A stretch of DNA of 47,891 nt from Cetobacterium sp. ZOR0034 (GCF_000799075.1 NZ_JTLI01000022.1:1-47891), one strand, 5' to 3'; numbered from the stretch's first letter, positions 16,591-25,430 are shown. Numbers and translations are program-made. Notes: generated by a model from the sequence alone, not told the origin.

Positions 16591-17958
16591 ATGAGTAAAA
16601 GACCGTTATTCCATTTTACAGCAGAGAAAAATTGGATAAATGATCCAAACGGATTATCATATTTCAATGGAGAATATCATATGTTTTATCAACATAATCC
16701 AGAAAATTGCTATTGGGGAAATATGACTTGGGGGCATGCTAAGAGTAATAATCTTTTTGATTGGGAATATTTACCTCATGCACTTCATCCTGATTCTAAA
16801 GAATTTGGAGATATAGATGGATGTTTCTCGGGAAGTGGATTGGTAGAGAATGGAGAGCTTTATCTTTTTTATACAGGGGTAAAGATGCTTACAAAGCAAG
16901 CTAATCAATTTGGGAATACAATAACTATAGGACCAGATGATTTGGTTCCTACTCAAATTTTAGCTAAAACTAAAGATGGTGAAAAATTTGAAAAGCTAGA
17001 GAAGATAGAGCTTTCTATTCCAGAGGAGTGTTCAAAGGCTCATGTGAGAGATCCAAAAGTTTGGAAAAAAGGTGGGTTTTGGTATTTAGCAATAGGAGCT
17101 AAGGACAATGAGGGTGGAAAAATTTTGATATACTCTTCTAAAGATATGAGAAGGTGGGAGCTTTTTAGTAAAATTTCAGAGAAAAATATGGGGTATATGT
17201 GGGAGTGCCCTGATTTATTTGAGATTGGTGGAAAGGATTTACTTATGTTTAGTCCAGAAGGGGTCTCTGAGGATGGACAAAAAAGTATATCTGGATATTA
17301 CTTAGGAGATTTCAACTATGAAAATGGCGGGTTCGAACACGAAGAGTTTCAAAGAGTTGATTATGGTTTTGAATACTATGCACCACAGAGTTTTGAGGAT
17401 GAGAAAGGAAGAAGGATTATTATAGGGTGGTTAGTAGGTCATGCTCCTTTAGATGGAGAGGGGTGGAATGGAATGATGACACTTCCACGAGAGGTAAAAT
17501 TAAGAGATGGAAAAGTTTCGACTTTGCCTGTAGAGGAGTTAAAAGACTTTAGAAAAGAAAAAATAGCAGAGTTTTCAGAAATTTCTAAAGCTAAAAACTG
17601 CTATGAAATTGAGTTGAGATTAAAAAAATTAGATGACTTCAGTATGACTCTATTTAAAGATGGAAGAAATGGATTGAAGTTAAGTTACTTTAAGGAGAGA
17701 GAATCTTTCGTTTTAGATAGAGAGGGTGTTATAAATGGATTTGAACCTCTTACAACTTTTGGAACTTTAAGAGAGTGCAAAATTTCTGAAAATAAAGAGA
17801 TGAATTTAAGAGTAATAGTTGATAGGTGTGTTGCAGAGATATATATAAACGATGGCGAAAAGGTAATGAGTGCCGTTGTAAATCCTAGAGATAACCAAAT
17901 TGAGATAGAGGTTTTAGGAGAGATTTTATCGAAAGAGATTTATATTTTAGAAAAATAA
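16591..17958 (+). CDS. Intracellular sucrase / beta-fructofuranosidase, GH32
   Basis: A 455-residue GH32 enzyme: five-bladed propeller then a C-terminal beta-sandwich. Catalytic nucleophile D18 in WINDPNG, transition-state stabiliser in RDPK (near 152-155), acid/base E205 in ECPD. No signal peptide, so cytoplasmic. The ATG at 16591 is 7 nt after AAGGAG; a TTG directly before it is less likely. With sugars entering by an ABC transporter rather than a PTS, the substrate here is probably free sucrose released from raffinose, although sequence alone cannot separate sucrose from sucrose-6-phosphate hydrolases (ScrB/SacA). Confidence 0.9.
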   Translation: MSKRPLFHFTAEKNWINDPNGLSYFNGEYHMFYQHNPENCYWGNMTWGHAKSNNLFDWEYLPHALHPDSKEFGDIDGCFSGSGLVENGELYLFYTGVKMLTKQANQFGNTITIGPDDLVPTQILAKTKDGEKFEKLEKIELSIPEECSKAHVRDPKVWKKGGFWYLAIGAKDNEGGKILIYSSKDMRRWELFSKISEKNMGYMWECPDLFEIGGKDLLMFSPEGVSEDGQKSISGYYLGDFNYENGGFEHEEFQRVDYGFEYYAPQSFEDEKGRRIIIGWLVGHAPLDGEGWNGMMTLPREVKLRDGKVSTLPVEELKDFRKEKIAEFSEISKAKNCYEIELRLKKLDDFSMTLFKDGRNGLKLSYFKERESFVLDREGVINGFEPLTTFGTLRECKISENKEMNLRVIVDRCVAEIYINDGEKVMSAVVNPRDNQIEIEVLGEILSKEIYILEK

Positions 17959-17965
17959 ATAAAAA

Positions 17966-17994
17966 TTGACAGAGATATTTTTTTATGATATATT
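17966..17994 (+). promoter_or_regulatory. Promoter of the DUF6485-type gene leader
   Basis: TTGACA at 17966-17971 and TATATT at 17989-17994, 17-bp spacer. Start of RNA near 18001, so the structured leader that follows is transcribed. Confidence 0.75.
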
Positions 17995-18023
17995 CTGTAT
18001 ACAAAATTAAAAAATAAATAAAA

Positions 18024-18110
18024 ATGAACTGTCACCGGACAGCGAACTTGTAAAAGTTCATCTTTATCTCTTTAGGTCTTAGTAGAGGTAATGATGAGCT
18101 TTTTTTTTTT
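18024..18110 (+). promoter_or_regulatory. Attenuator-like structured leader with terminator
   Basis: ATGAACT (18024-18030) pairs with AGTTCAT (18055-18061), enclosing TGTC-ACCG-GACA. A competing hairpin GAACT/AGTTC (18044-18048 with 18055-18059) uses the same right arm. The next hairpin, 18058-18071 with 18084-18097 (one mismatch, one G-U), is followed by eleven T and is an intrinsic terminator; its left arm starts inside AGTTCAT. This nested competition is the usual form of a transcription attenuator or small riboswitch. No known class recognised. Confidence 0.55.
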
Positions 18111-18138
18111 AAATTTATTTAAAATTAGGAGGAAAAAT

Positions 18139-18360
18139 ATGAATGCAAAAGATTTTTGTAGCTGTACAGATCACAAATGTCCATTACACCCAGTAAATCA
18201 TGATAAAGGGTGTGATCTTTGTATTATCAAGTGTTTAAAAAAAGACGAAATTCCATCTTGCTTCTTTAAAAAAATATCTTTAGAGAGACCTGAGAATGAG
18301 GATTATACATTTAAAGGATTCAGTAACTTTGTAGAAAAACACTGCAAAGTAGAGGAGTAA
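18139..18360 (+). CDS. Small Cys-rich DUF6485-type protein
   Basis: A 73-residue soluble protein with seven to eight cysteines in the first half: CSCTDHKCPLHP near residues 7-18 and CDLCIIKCLKKDEIPSC near 27-43, then an acidic C-terminal tail ending HCKVEE. It looks like the DUF6485 family and probably binds zinc or an iron-sulfur cluster. The start is ATG at 18139, directly after AGGAGG; upstream in-frame codons run through the terminator and are not used. Its expression is likely gated by the attenuator-like leader. Function unknown. Confidence 0.7.
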   Translation: MNAKDFCSCTDHKCPLHPVNHDKGCDLCIIKCLKKDEIPSCFFKKISLERPENEDYTFKGFSNFVEKHCKVEE

Positions 18361-18362
18361 AT

Positions 18363-18389
18363 GGAAAGGGGCTGTCACTGCCTCTTTCC
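18363..18389. terminator. Hairpin between convergent genes
   Basis: GGAAAGGGGC / GCCTCTTTCC, about 10 bp with a G-U and loop TGTCACT. No T run on either strand, so it may be a weak terminator or mRNA-end stabiliser. Confidence 0.45.
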
Positions 18390-18396
18390 TAAAAAA

Positions 18397-19515
18397 TTAA
18401 AATAAGTAAATTTTAACAATAGATTCATCTCCATTTTTCCAATTTATAAAAACAGAGAAATCAGAGTTTTTAAAATGTAAAATTTTGTCATCTTTTAAAA
18501 GAAAAAGACTTTGAAGGAACTTTTCGCAAAAAACAGAGGTATCTAACATAATTCCGGGTTTTATTTTTTCAAGTTCATGAGTGAAGCATTTTTTTAGCTC
18601 TTTTGGAGAGCTAAAAACTTTTTTTATATATACAACTGGTTCAATATCTTTTAAATCTAACTTTTTAAAACTCGCTTTTAAAACCTCATCAAAAGTAAGT
18701 GCACTTTTTTTATAGAGTTGCTTAATTTTAAAACAAGTTTTATATGTGATATCATACCCATGGTTTTGAATACCATTTTTTAAAATTGAATAAACCTCAG
18801 CAACATCTTGCAAATCACTTTTAATCATAAATAGTATACTTCTCAATTTCAAATCTTCATCAGCTTCCCACATCTCGTCTTCAAAATAAAAAGCAATAGC
18901 AATGACTTTATTATTTAAATTGCATCCAATTTTAACTTTATCATATCTGATTTTATAAGAGGCTTCTAAATCTTTAAGCAAAGGTTTTAATACATTTTTT
19001 TCAAAGTCAAAAAAACGTTCATATTTATTCTCTGAATTTAGAATATCTTTAAAATCTTCTAGCTTCACTTCAAATCGTTTTTTTAAAATAAAATTTTTAA
19101 TGAAATAGCTATAAAATTTATATGTTGGCTTATTTGAAAAACTGTATAAAATTTTTATATATTTTGAATATTTAACCTCTTTAGGCAGATGAATAAAAGT
19201 TATCTTATTAGATATAAGATATGAGTTTATAAGATTAAAAGCTCCTAAAATATCATCAGATGAATCATTGAAATTATATAGAATAGATTTTTTAGATAAA
19301 CGTTCTAAAAACAGGTTGGTTTCTTGTAAGTCCAACTTTAGAAAGTTTAAAATTTCTTCAGTAGGAATTTGAACCTTTAAATCATCTAATTTTAAAAATT
19401 TTTTTAGTAGATAGTTTAGAAAAGTTCGTTCAGTTTTATTCAGATTCGAATTTAAATCAAAGCTAAAGTTAGCATTATTTATTCTTTTATTAAAATTTTC
19501 CAGTTGATAATACAT
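18397..19515 (-). CDS. Rep_3-like winged-helix protein A, divergent from PTS operon 1
   Basis: A 372-residue Lys/Phe/Leu-rich protein. The middle (about residues 145-195) has the character of the plasmid initiator (Rep_3) winged-helix region: FEVKLEDFKDILNSENKY then FEKNVLKPLLKDLEAS. The N-terminal 20-90 also looks like a winged helix, with KTERTFLNYLLKKFLK. I chose ATG 19515 because GGAGG lies 6-10 nt upstream; an in-frame ATG 12 nt earlier would put the ribosome site inside the gene. A distant paralogue at 42853-43932 has the same arrangement beside a second PTS operon. That repeat pairing suggests a transcription regulator rather than a replication initiator. Two ACGAAAAA repeats lie in the shared control region. 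Confidence 0.6.
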   Translation of the reverse strand: MYYQLENFNKRINNANFSFDLNSNLNKTERTFLNYLLKKFLKLDDLKVQIPTEEILNFLKLDLQETNLFLERLSKKSILYNFNDSSDDILGAFNLINSYLISNKITFIHLPKEVKYSKYIKILYSFSNKPTYKFYSYFIKNFILKKRFEVKLEDFKDILNSENKYERFFDFEKNVLKPLLKDLEASYKIRYDKVKIGCNLNNKVIAIAFYFEDEMWEADEDLKLRSILFMIKSDLQDVAEVYSILKNGIQNHGYDITYKTCFKIKQLYKKSALTFDEVLKASFKKLDLKDIEPVVYIKKVFSSPKELKKCFTHELEKIKPGIMLDTSVFCEKFLQSLFLLKDDKILHFKNSDFSVFINWKNGDESIVKIYLF

Positions 19516-19577
19516 AAATTCCTCCATTTTTTAAAAAAAATTAAATTTTTTTAATATTTTTTTCTAGAAAAAAAGTT

Positions 19578-19646
19578 AAACAAACGAAAAAGAGATATTT
19601 ATTTTGATTTCTTGAAAATATTATAAGCTAAAACAGACGAAAAACA
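19578..19646 (+). repeat. Two iteron-like direct repeats before PTS operon 1
   Basis: AAACAAACGAAAAAGA (19578-19593) and AAACAGACGAAAAACA (19631-19646) agree at 14 of 16 positions and start 53 bp apart, about five helical turns. Their ACGAAAAA core recurs near PTS operon 2. Candidate binding sites of the Rep_3-like protein. Confidence 0.55.
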
Positions 19647-19757
19647 AAGCTAATTTTTGCAAATTTGACAAAAAATGTAATCAAGTGGTATCTTAATAAC
19701 AAGAACAGAACAAAATATGTGAATGAAAATATAAAAAATATTTGGAGGTAAAGAATT

Positions 19758-20072
19758 ATGATTAAAATTTTACTAGCATGTAACGCAGGAATGTCGACAA
19801 GTTTATTGGTTAACAAAATGAAAAAGATAGCAGCTGAGCATAAGTTAGAAGCTGAAATAAAAGCAGTTCCAGAGATGCAAGCACCAGATCATTTCAATGA
19901 TATAAATATACTTTTACTAGGTCCACAAATTAAATTCTTAGAGGAAAAGATGATAGGATTAGCAAATGGAAGATTTCCAGTTCTTACAATAAATACTCAA
20001 AAATATGGAATGATGGACGGTCTTGGAGTATTAAAAGATGCCATATTAGCAATAAAAGAGTTTAAAAAATAG
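19758..20072 (+). CDS. PTS cellobiose/lactose-type IIB component (operon 1)
   Basis: A 104-residue CelA-type IIB domain protein. The phosphorylated cysteine is Cys8 in LLACNAGMSTS. It passes phosphate from IIA to the sugar held by the IIC protein encoded 15 nt downstream. The start follows TTGGAGG. First gene of a IIB-IIC-GH4 operon that lacks a IIA gene; the IIA encoded at 40623-40928 could serve. The operon is divergent from the Rep_3-like gene A. Confidence 0.92.
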   Translation: MIKILLACNAGMSTSLLVNKMKKIAAEHKLEAEIKAVPEMQAPDHFNDINILLLGPQIKFLEEKMIGLANGRFPVLTINTQKYGMMDGLGVLKDAILAIKEFKK

Positions 20073-20087
20073 AAAGGGAGTGTACAG

Positions 20088-21419
20088 ATGAAGATATTTG
20101 AAAAATTTAATAACTTTTTAAATAAATACTTTGTTCCAGTAGCTAATAAAGTTGCAGCTCAAAGACATGTAATAGCAATAAAAGATGGGGTTGTAGCAAC
20201 AATGCCATTAACTATAGTAGGTTCACTATTTTTAATTTTAAACTTCTTACCAATTCCAGGTTATAGTCAGCTTATAGAAGCGAGTGGAATGGGAAGATAT
20301 TTCTCATACATATCTACAGCTTGTTTAGGTATTGTAGGTTTAGTAGCGGCATTATCAGTAGCTTATAGAATGACAATTGGATTTGGAATGCCTGAGATGG
20401 CACTATCAAATGGAATAATAGCAGTTGCAAGTTATTTTGTAACGATGTTTCCAACTGTTATGGATGGAAAGATGGATACATCATATTTAGGAGCTAAGAG
20501 TCTTTTTGCAGGGGTTATAATATCACTTATAAGTGTTGAAATAATAGTGAAAATAGTAAAAAAAGGCTTTGTAATAACTTTGCCAGAAAGTGTTCCACCA
20601 GCGATATCAAAAACTTTTATGTCGCTGATACCTGGAGTTATAGTAATCAGTTTCTGGGGATTAATTACGGCGGTTATTCTAAATACAAATTTTGGGAACT
20701 TCCACGACATGATAACAATTTTAGTAGGAACACCTTTAAGATTTGCAAGTGCATCTTTGCCTGGACAAATTATGGTAGTACTTTTAACAACTATATTATG
20801 GTGTGCAGGGATTCATGGGGCAACTATAGTATCTGGAATAATGGACCCTATTTGGTTGGAAAATACTATGCATAACGCTTCTTTAGCGGCTGCAGGAATA
20901 GAAAATCTGTATTCAAATGGATATATAATCTCAAGTGCAGCTTTTGGAGATATGACAATGAAGTTAGGTGGAAGTGGTTCTACAATTGGATTTGTACTTC
21001 TAATGCTGTTTAGAGCTCGTTCGAAGCAGTTAAAAGAGGTTGGAAAGTTATCAATAACACCATCGTTATTTAATATAAATGAACCTGTAATATTTGGTAC
21101 ACCTATAGTGATGAATCCACTACTTATGATTCCGTTTATTTTAAATCCACTTTTAATAACATTAATAAGTTGGTTCTTAATGAAATGGGATATTGTAAAA
21201 ATACCATTCTCAATGGTACCTTGGACAACACCACCTGTGATTGCAGGATTTTTATCAGCAGGATTCTCTGTTTCAACAGCTTTGTTAGGAGTATTTAGTA
21301 TTTTGTTATCAGTAGTAGTATTTTATCCGTTCTTTAAAATCTATGATGCTCAATTAGCTGCATCTGAAAATGAGGTTGAAAAAGAGGAAAGCTTAGAATC
21401 ATTATTAAGTGAGTTATAA
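20088..21419 (+). CDS. PTS cellobiose/lactose-type IIC permease (operon 1)
   Basis: A 443-residue CelB-type sugar channel of the cytoplasmic membrane with about ten helices. Family features include the conserved lipid-facing start (FLNKYFVPVANKVAAQRHVIA), the GIHGATIVSGIMDP segment and the substrate-loop NEPVIFGTPIVMNP. It imports and phosphorylates a beta-glucoside-like disaccharide together with the IIB protein. The following GH4 enzyme hydrolyses the phosphorylated product. Confidence 0.92.
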   Translation: MKIFEKFNNFLNKYFVPVANKVAAQRHVIAIKDGVVATMPLTIVGSLFLILNFLPIPGYSQLIEASGMGRYFSYISTACLGIVGLVAALSVAYRMTIGFGMPEMALSNGIIAVASYFVTMFPTVMDGKMDTSYLGAKSLFAGVIISLISVEIIVKIVKKGFVITLPESVPPAISKTFMSLIPGVIVISFWGLITAVILNTNFGNFHDMITILVGTPLRFASASLPGQIMVVLLTTILWCAGIHGATIVSGIMDPIWLENTMHNASLAAAGIENLYSNGYIISSAAFGDMTMKLGGSGSTIGFVLLMLFRARSKQLKEVGKLSITPSLFNINEPVIFGTPIVMNPLLMIPFILNPLLITLISWFLMKWDIVKIPFSMVPWTTPPVIAGFLSAGFSVSTALLGVFSILLSVVVFYPFFKIYDAQLAASENEVEKEESLESLLSEL

Positions 21420-21471
21420 TTAAAAAGTTAAATATAAAATATAGAATTTAAAACATAGGAGGAACAAAATT

Positions 21472-22821
21472 ATGAAAAAGCCAGTAAAAATAGTTACAAT
21501 TGGTGGGGGATCATCATACACTCCAGAGATAGTTGAAGGTTTTATAAAAAGATACAATGAACTACCAATAAAAGAGCTTTGGCTAGTTGATATAGAGGAT
21601 GGAAAAGATAAGTTAGAAATTGTTGGAAATTTAGCAAAAAGAATGGTTCAACAAGCTGGATTAGCTGATAAGATGTCAGTACATTTGACTCTTGATAGAA
21701 GAGAAGCTTTAAAAGATGCAGATTTTGTTACAACACAATTCAGAGTAGGATTATTACAAGCTAGAATAAGAGATGAAAGAATTCCTTTAAGATATGGAAT
21801 GATAGGACAAGAAACAAATGGAGCTGGAGGGTTTGCTAAAGCTTTAAGAACAATTCCTGTAATTTTAGATATTTGTCAAGATATGACAGAGCTTTGTCCA
21901 GATGCGTGGTTAGTAAACTTTACAAATCCAAGTGGAATGGTAACAGAATCAGTTTTAAAATACTATCCTAATATAAAGGTAGCAGGACTTTGTAATGTAC
22001 CTATTGGAGTTAGAAAATCTGTAACTGATGCATTAGGAGTTCCAGATGAAGAGATAGAGTTAGTATGTGGAGGATTAAATCACTTCTTCTGGGGAAGACA
22101 AGTTTTACATAATGGAGTAGATAGAACAGAGGAAGCGTTAGGAAAGATACTTACAGATATTGAAAACCTACCAGCGAACTTAAGACATGGAAAACCTTGG
22201 ATTAGAGAGCAAATTATGGATTTAGGAATGATTCCTTGTGCATATCATAAATATTACTACTTAACAGATGAGATGCTAGCAGATCAATTAGAAGAGATAA
22301 GAAGTGGAAAAGGAACAAGAGGAGAGCAAGTTAAAAAAGTAGAGAATGAGTTATTTGAATTATATAAAGACCCTGAACTAAATGTTAAACCAAAACAGTT
22401 AGAGCAAAGAGGAGGACAATACTACTCTGATGCAGCTTGTGAATTGATAAATTCAATATACAATGATAAAGGAACAGTAATAGTTGTTTCAACTAAAAAT
22501 GAGAATGGTCTAATTGATTGTTTGCCAGAAGGATGTGCAGTAGAGGTATCTGCAAAAGTGTACAAGGATGGAGTTAAGCCGTTCCCACAAAAACCTATGC
22601 CATTAGAAGCTAGAGGGATTTTACAACTTATGAAAAACTTTGAGCAATTGACAATAGAGGCTGCTGTTACAGGAAACTATGGGAAAGCACTTCAAGCTTT
22701 AACAATAAATCCTTTAGTTACGAGCGGAGCAGTTGCAAAGACTATTTTAGATGAAATAATTAGAGAGAACTGGGATTATTTACCGAAATTCCATAATGCA
22801 ATAGATAGATATAAATATTAA
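21472..22821 (+). CDS. 6-phospho-beta-glucosidase, GH4 (operon 1)
   Basis: A 449-residue NAD+- and Mn2+-dependent GH4 glycosidase. NAD-binding loop GGGSSYTPE at residues 10-18; metal ligands C174 in CNVPIG and H204 in GLNHFFWG. The CNVP form is typical of the 6-phospho-beta-glucosidases (CelF/LicH) rather than the alpha type (CDMP). It cleaves cellobiose-6-phosphate or a related beta-glucoside phosphate made by the upstream PTS. A close paralogue, around four-fifths identical by eye, is at 39259-40605. A strong terminator follows. Confidence 0.93.
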   Translation: MKKPVKIVTIGGGSSYTPEIVEGFIKRYNELPIKELWLVDIEDGKDKLEIVGNLAKRMVQQAGLADKMSVHLTLDRREALKDADFVTTQFRVGLLQARIRDERIPLRYGMIGQETNGAGGFAKALRTIPVILDICQDMTELCPDAWLVNFTNPSGMVTESVLKYYPNIKVAGLCNVPIGVRKSVTDALGVPDEEIELVCGGLNHFFWGRQVLHNGVDRTEEALGKILTDIENLPANLRHGKPWIREQIMDLGMIPCAYHKYYYLTDEMLADQLEEIRSGKGTRGEQVKKVENELFELYKDPELNVKPKQLEQRGGQYYSDAACELINSIYNDKGTVIVVSTKNENGLIDCLPEGCAVEVSAKVYKDGVKPFPQKPMPLEARGILQLMKNFEQLTIEAAVTGNYGKALQALTINPLVTSGAVAKTILDEIIRENWDYLPKFHNAIDRYKY

Positions 22822-22824
22822 TTT

Positions 22825-22850
22825 AAAGAGTGGATAACCACTCTTTTTTT
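22825..22850 (+). terminator. Terminator of PTS operon 1
   Basis: AAAGAGTGG / CCACTCTTT, 9 bp, ATAA loop, T run (stem 22825-22833 and 22838-22846). Confidence 0.92.
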
Positions 22851-22916
22851 GTTTAAAAAAAACTAAAATAGAACAATTTTTTGAGATGTGATTTATTTTT
22901 TTTATTGAAAAAATAA

Positions 22917-22970
22917 TTGACAAACACACTGTATAATTGTATACTAAATTTAAAATCGTATACAATTATA
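22917..22970 (+). promoter_or_regulatory. Promoter and GntR-type operator of gntR-kduI-kduD
   Basis: TTGACA (22917-22922), 17 bp, TATACT (22940-22945). A perfect 13-bp inverted repeat, TATAATTGTATAC at 22932-22944 and GTATACAATTATA at 22958-22970, covers the -10 element and the RNA start. Each half carries GTATAC, the core of many FadR-type GntR sites. Likely autorepression by the GntR protein encoded next. Confidence 0.75.
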
Positions 22971-23010
22971 GCGATTGTTTAATTTAATGAAGAGTATTAA
23001 GGAGTAAAAA

Positions 23011-23682
23011 ATGTCGACAAAAAATAATACAGAAAATATATATGAAGAGTTAAAAGAAAAAATAATGAATTTAGAATATAAACCAGGTCAAGTTATAACT
23101 GAACAGGAAATAAGTACAAAATATGGAGTTTCAAGAACTCCAAGTAGAGATATTTTAAGTAAACTGAATTCAGCAGGTTTAATTGAAAGTGTCCCATTCA
23201 AATCAAGTTACGTAAGCTTATTAGATATGGATATAATAAAGCAAAGTATCTACATGAGAATAGTCATAGAGTTACAAGTTATAAAAGATGTAATAGAGAT
23301 TTTAGATGATAGATTTATAGCTCAAATGGAGTATAATTTAAAGCTTCAAGAGTTATTGCTAAAAAGAGAGTTTGAACCAAAAGAGTTTTATGAGTTAGAT
23401 TGTGAATTCCATAAAGCTTGGTTTGCAGCAACAAATAAACTATTTGTTTGGGAGCAGATAGAAAAAGCACAGATTCACTATAAGAGATTCAAAATGCTAG
23501 ATATTATTGGGGTTAGAAATTTTGATGCTATTTATGAGGATCATAAAATGCTAGTAGAAATAATAAAGGAAAAAAATGTTAAGAAAGTTGAAAAGGTTAT
23601 AAAGGCTCACCTTAACAGTGGAATAAATAGATTACAAGAGTTAATAAATGGGGAGTTTTCACATTATTTTAATGTAAAATAA
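23011..23682 (+). CDS. GntR-family (FadR type) regulator, uronate cluster 1
   Basis: A 223-residue regulator: N-terminal winged helix (residues 8-75, with GQVITEQEISTKYGVSRTPS) and C-terminal all-helical FCD ligand domain. FCD metal ligands are probably in DCEFHKAWF, DHK and AHLNSG. It heads the kduI-kduD genes and lies behind a 13-bp inverted repeat that overlaps its promoter. It likely responds to a uronate intermediate such as 2-keto-3-deoxygluconate and represses its own operon. Confidence 0.9.
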   Translation: MSTKNNTENIYEELKEKIMNLEYKPGQVITEQEISTKYGVSRTPSRDILSKLNSAGLIESVPFKSSYVSLLDMDIIKQSIYMRIVIELQVIKDVIEILDDRFIAQMEYNLKLQELLLKREFEPKEFYELDCEFHKAWFAATNKLFVWEQIEKAQIHYKRFKMLDIIGVRNFDAIYEDHKMLVEIIKEKNVKKVEKVIKAHLNSGINRLQELINGEFSHYFNVK

Positions 23683-23715
23683 GACTAAATTAAAAGATAA
23701 AAGGGAGTGTAAAAA

Positions 23716-24552
23716 ATGAAGTTAGATGTAAGATATGCAAATCATCCTGAGGATTCAAAGCACTATACTACAGAGGAGTTAAGAAAGCACTATTTAATGG
23801 AAACAGTTTTCGTTGCTGATGAAGTTAATCTTGTGTACTCTCATGTTGATAGAGTGATAGCAGGTGGAATTATGCCGATAGAAACTGAAGTGAAACTAGA
23901 AGGATGTAAAGAATTAGGTTCTGAATTCTTCTTAGAGAGAAGAGAGCTAGGAATAATCAACGTTGGAGGAGCTGGAAAAGTAGTTATCGACGGTGTTGAA
24001 TATAATATGGAAGCAAAAGATGGATTATATGTAGGTATGGGAAGCAAGGAGTTAGCATTTACTTCTAATTGTAAAGATAACCCTGCAAAGTTCTATATCA
24101 ACTCATCACCAGCACACGTGACATATCCAATCGTAAAGATAGATAGAACAACAGCTAATAAAGTTCAATTAGGAGATTTAGAAAACTCAAATAAGAGAAC
24201 TATATTCCAATATGTTCATCCAGCTGTGTGTAAGTCATGTCAACTTGTAATGGGAATGACTGAACTTGATCCAAACAACATGTGGAACACAATGCCTTGT
24301 CACACTCACGAAAGAAGAATGGAGGTTTACTTCTACTTCGATATGGATGAGAACTCAAGAGTATTCCACTTAATGGGGCAACCAAATGAAACTCGTCATA
24401 TTGTAATGGCTAATGAGCAAGCTGTAATATCTCCATCTTGGTCAATCCATTCAGGTGTAGGAACAAAGAACTACACATTCATCTGGGGAATGGCTGGAGA
24501 AAACCAAACGTTCACAGATATGGACCATGTTCCAATGAACGAAATCAAGTAA
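23716..24552 (+). CDS. kduI: 5-keto-4-deoxyuronate isomerase (KduI)
   Basis: A 278-residue cupin enzyme, the exact usual length. The zinc ligands known for E. coli KduI are all at matching positions: H196, H198, E203 and H245. It converts 5-keto-4-deoxyuronate (from unsaturated uronates released by pectin, alginate-like or glycosaminoglycan lyases) to 2,5-diketo-3-deoxygluconate. kduD follows 65 nt downstream and takes the product. Codon use is richer in C-ending codons than the regulator's, suggesting strong expression. Confidence 0.96.
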   Translation: MKLDVRYANHPEDSKHYTTEELRKHYLMETVFVADEVNLVYSHVDRVIAGGIMPIETEVKLEGCKELGSEFFLERRELGIINVGGAGKVVIDGVEYNMEAKDGLYVGMGSKELAFTSNCKDNPAKFYINSSPAHVTYPIVKIDRTTANKVQLGDLENSNKRTIFQYVHPAVCKSCQLVMGMTELDPNNMWNTMPCHTHERRMEVYFYFDMDENSRVFHLMGQPNETRHIVMANEQAVISPSWSIHSGVGTKNYTFIWGMAGENQTFTDMDHVPMNEIK

Positions 24553-24617
24553 GATAATAATTAAATAAAAAAATAAAAAGATTATACGACATCGTTAGGT
24601 TAATTTAGGAGGGAAAA

Positions 24618-25379
24618 ATGTTAAATATGTTTAATTTAGAAGGAAAAGTTGCAATGGTAACTGGTGGAAACGTAGGAATCGGAAACGCACTTGCAATGGG
24701 GTTAGCAGCAGCAGGAGCAGATCTATTCATCTTTACATATAATGATGATAATATGGAAAATATGATAAAAGAGGTTGAAGCACTTGGAAGAAAGGTAGCT
24801 TACGCAACTGGAGATTTATCGAAAGAGGATGTAGCGATGGAAGCTGTATCTAAATGTATCGAAGCTTTTGGAAGAGTTGATATTTTAGTAAATAACGCAG
24901 GAACAATCAAAAGATCACCACTATTAGAGGGACCTAACTCAGACTGGCAACAAGTTATCGATTTAAACTTATCATCAATCTACTACTTAAGTAAAATGGC
25001 AGCTATTGAGATGAAAAAGCAAGGTGGAGGAAAGATAATAAATATAGCTTCAATGTTATCATTCCAAGGTGGAAAGTTTGTTCCATCTTACACTGCAAGT
25101 AAGCATGGAGTTGCAGGATTAACTAAGGCATTTGCAAACGAGTTAGCAGTAGATAATATCCAAGTAAATGCAATTGCACCTGGATATATTGAAACAGCAA
25201 ATACAGCACCAATCAGAGCTGATCAAAAGAGAAATGATGAGATTTTAGGAAGAATACCAGCTGGAAGATGGGGACAAACTTCTGACTTAGTTGGAGGAGC
25301 GGTGTTCTTATCATCAAAAGCGGCAGATTACATAAACGGACACATCTTAGCGATAGATGGTGGATGGTTAGTAAGATAG
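24618..25379 (+). CDS. kduD: 2-dehydro-3-deoxy-D-gluconate 5-dehydrogenase (KduD)
   Basis: A 253-residue short-chain dehydrogenase. NAD(P)-binding TGGNVGIG at 15-22, NNAG near 93-96, catalytic Tyr158 and Lys162 in YTASK. It reduces 2,5-diketo-3-deoxygluconate to 2-keto-3-deoxygluconate (KDG). It pairs with kduI upstream. A KDG kinase and aldolase are not in the window and must be encoded elsewhere. Confidence 0.94.
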   Translation: MLNMFNLEGKVAMVTGGNVGIGNALAMGLAAAGADLFIFTYNDDNMENMIKEVEALGRKVAYATGDLSKEDVAMEAVSKCIEAFGRVDILVNNAGTIKRSPLLEGPNSDWQQVIDLNLSSIYYLSKMAAIEMKKQGGGKIINIASMLSFQGGKFVPSYTASKHGVAGLTKAFANELAVDNIQVNAIAPGYIETANTAPIRADQKRNDEILGRIPAGRWGQTSDLVGGAVFLSSKAADYINGHILAIDGGWLVR

Positions 25380-25386
25380 TATAATT

Positions 25387-25411
25387 AAAAAGGACCTTTC
25401 GGTCCTTTTTT
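25387..25411. terminator. Bidirectional terminator after kduD
   Basis: AAAAAGGACC / GGTCCTTTTT, 10 bp with TTTC loop (25387-25396, 25401-25410), between the convergent kduD and gntR2 genes. Confidence 0.92.
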
Positions 25412-25430
25412 GATTTACTTTTGTTTTCCG

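Noticed and set aside
18091-18138. An upstream start for the Cys-rich small protein
   Set aside because: It would place the start within the terminator T run; the ATG at 18139 has a perfect AGGAGG in front of it.
18397-19515. Plasmid replication origin at the Rep_3-like genes
   Set aside because: No long iteron array, partition genes or DnaA boxes are seen, and the same arrangement occurs twice beside sugar operons in chromosome-like surroundings.
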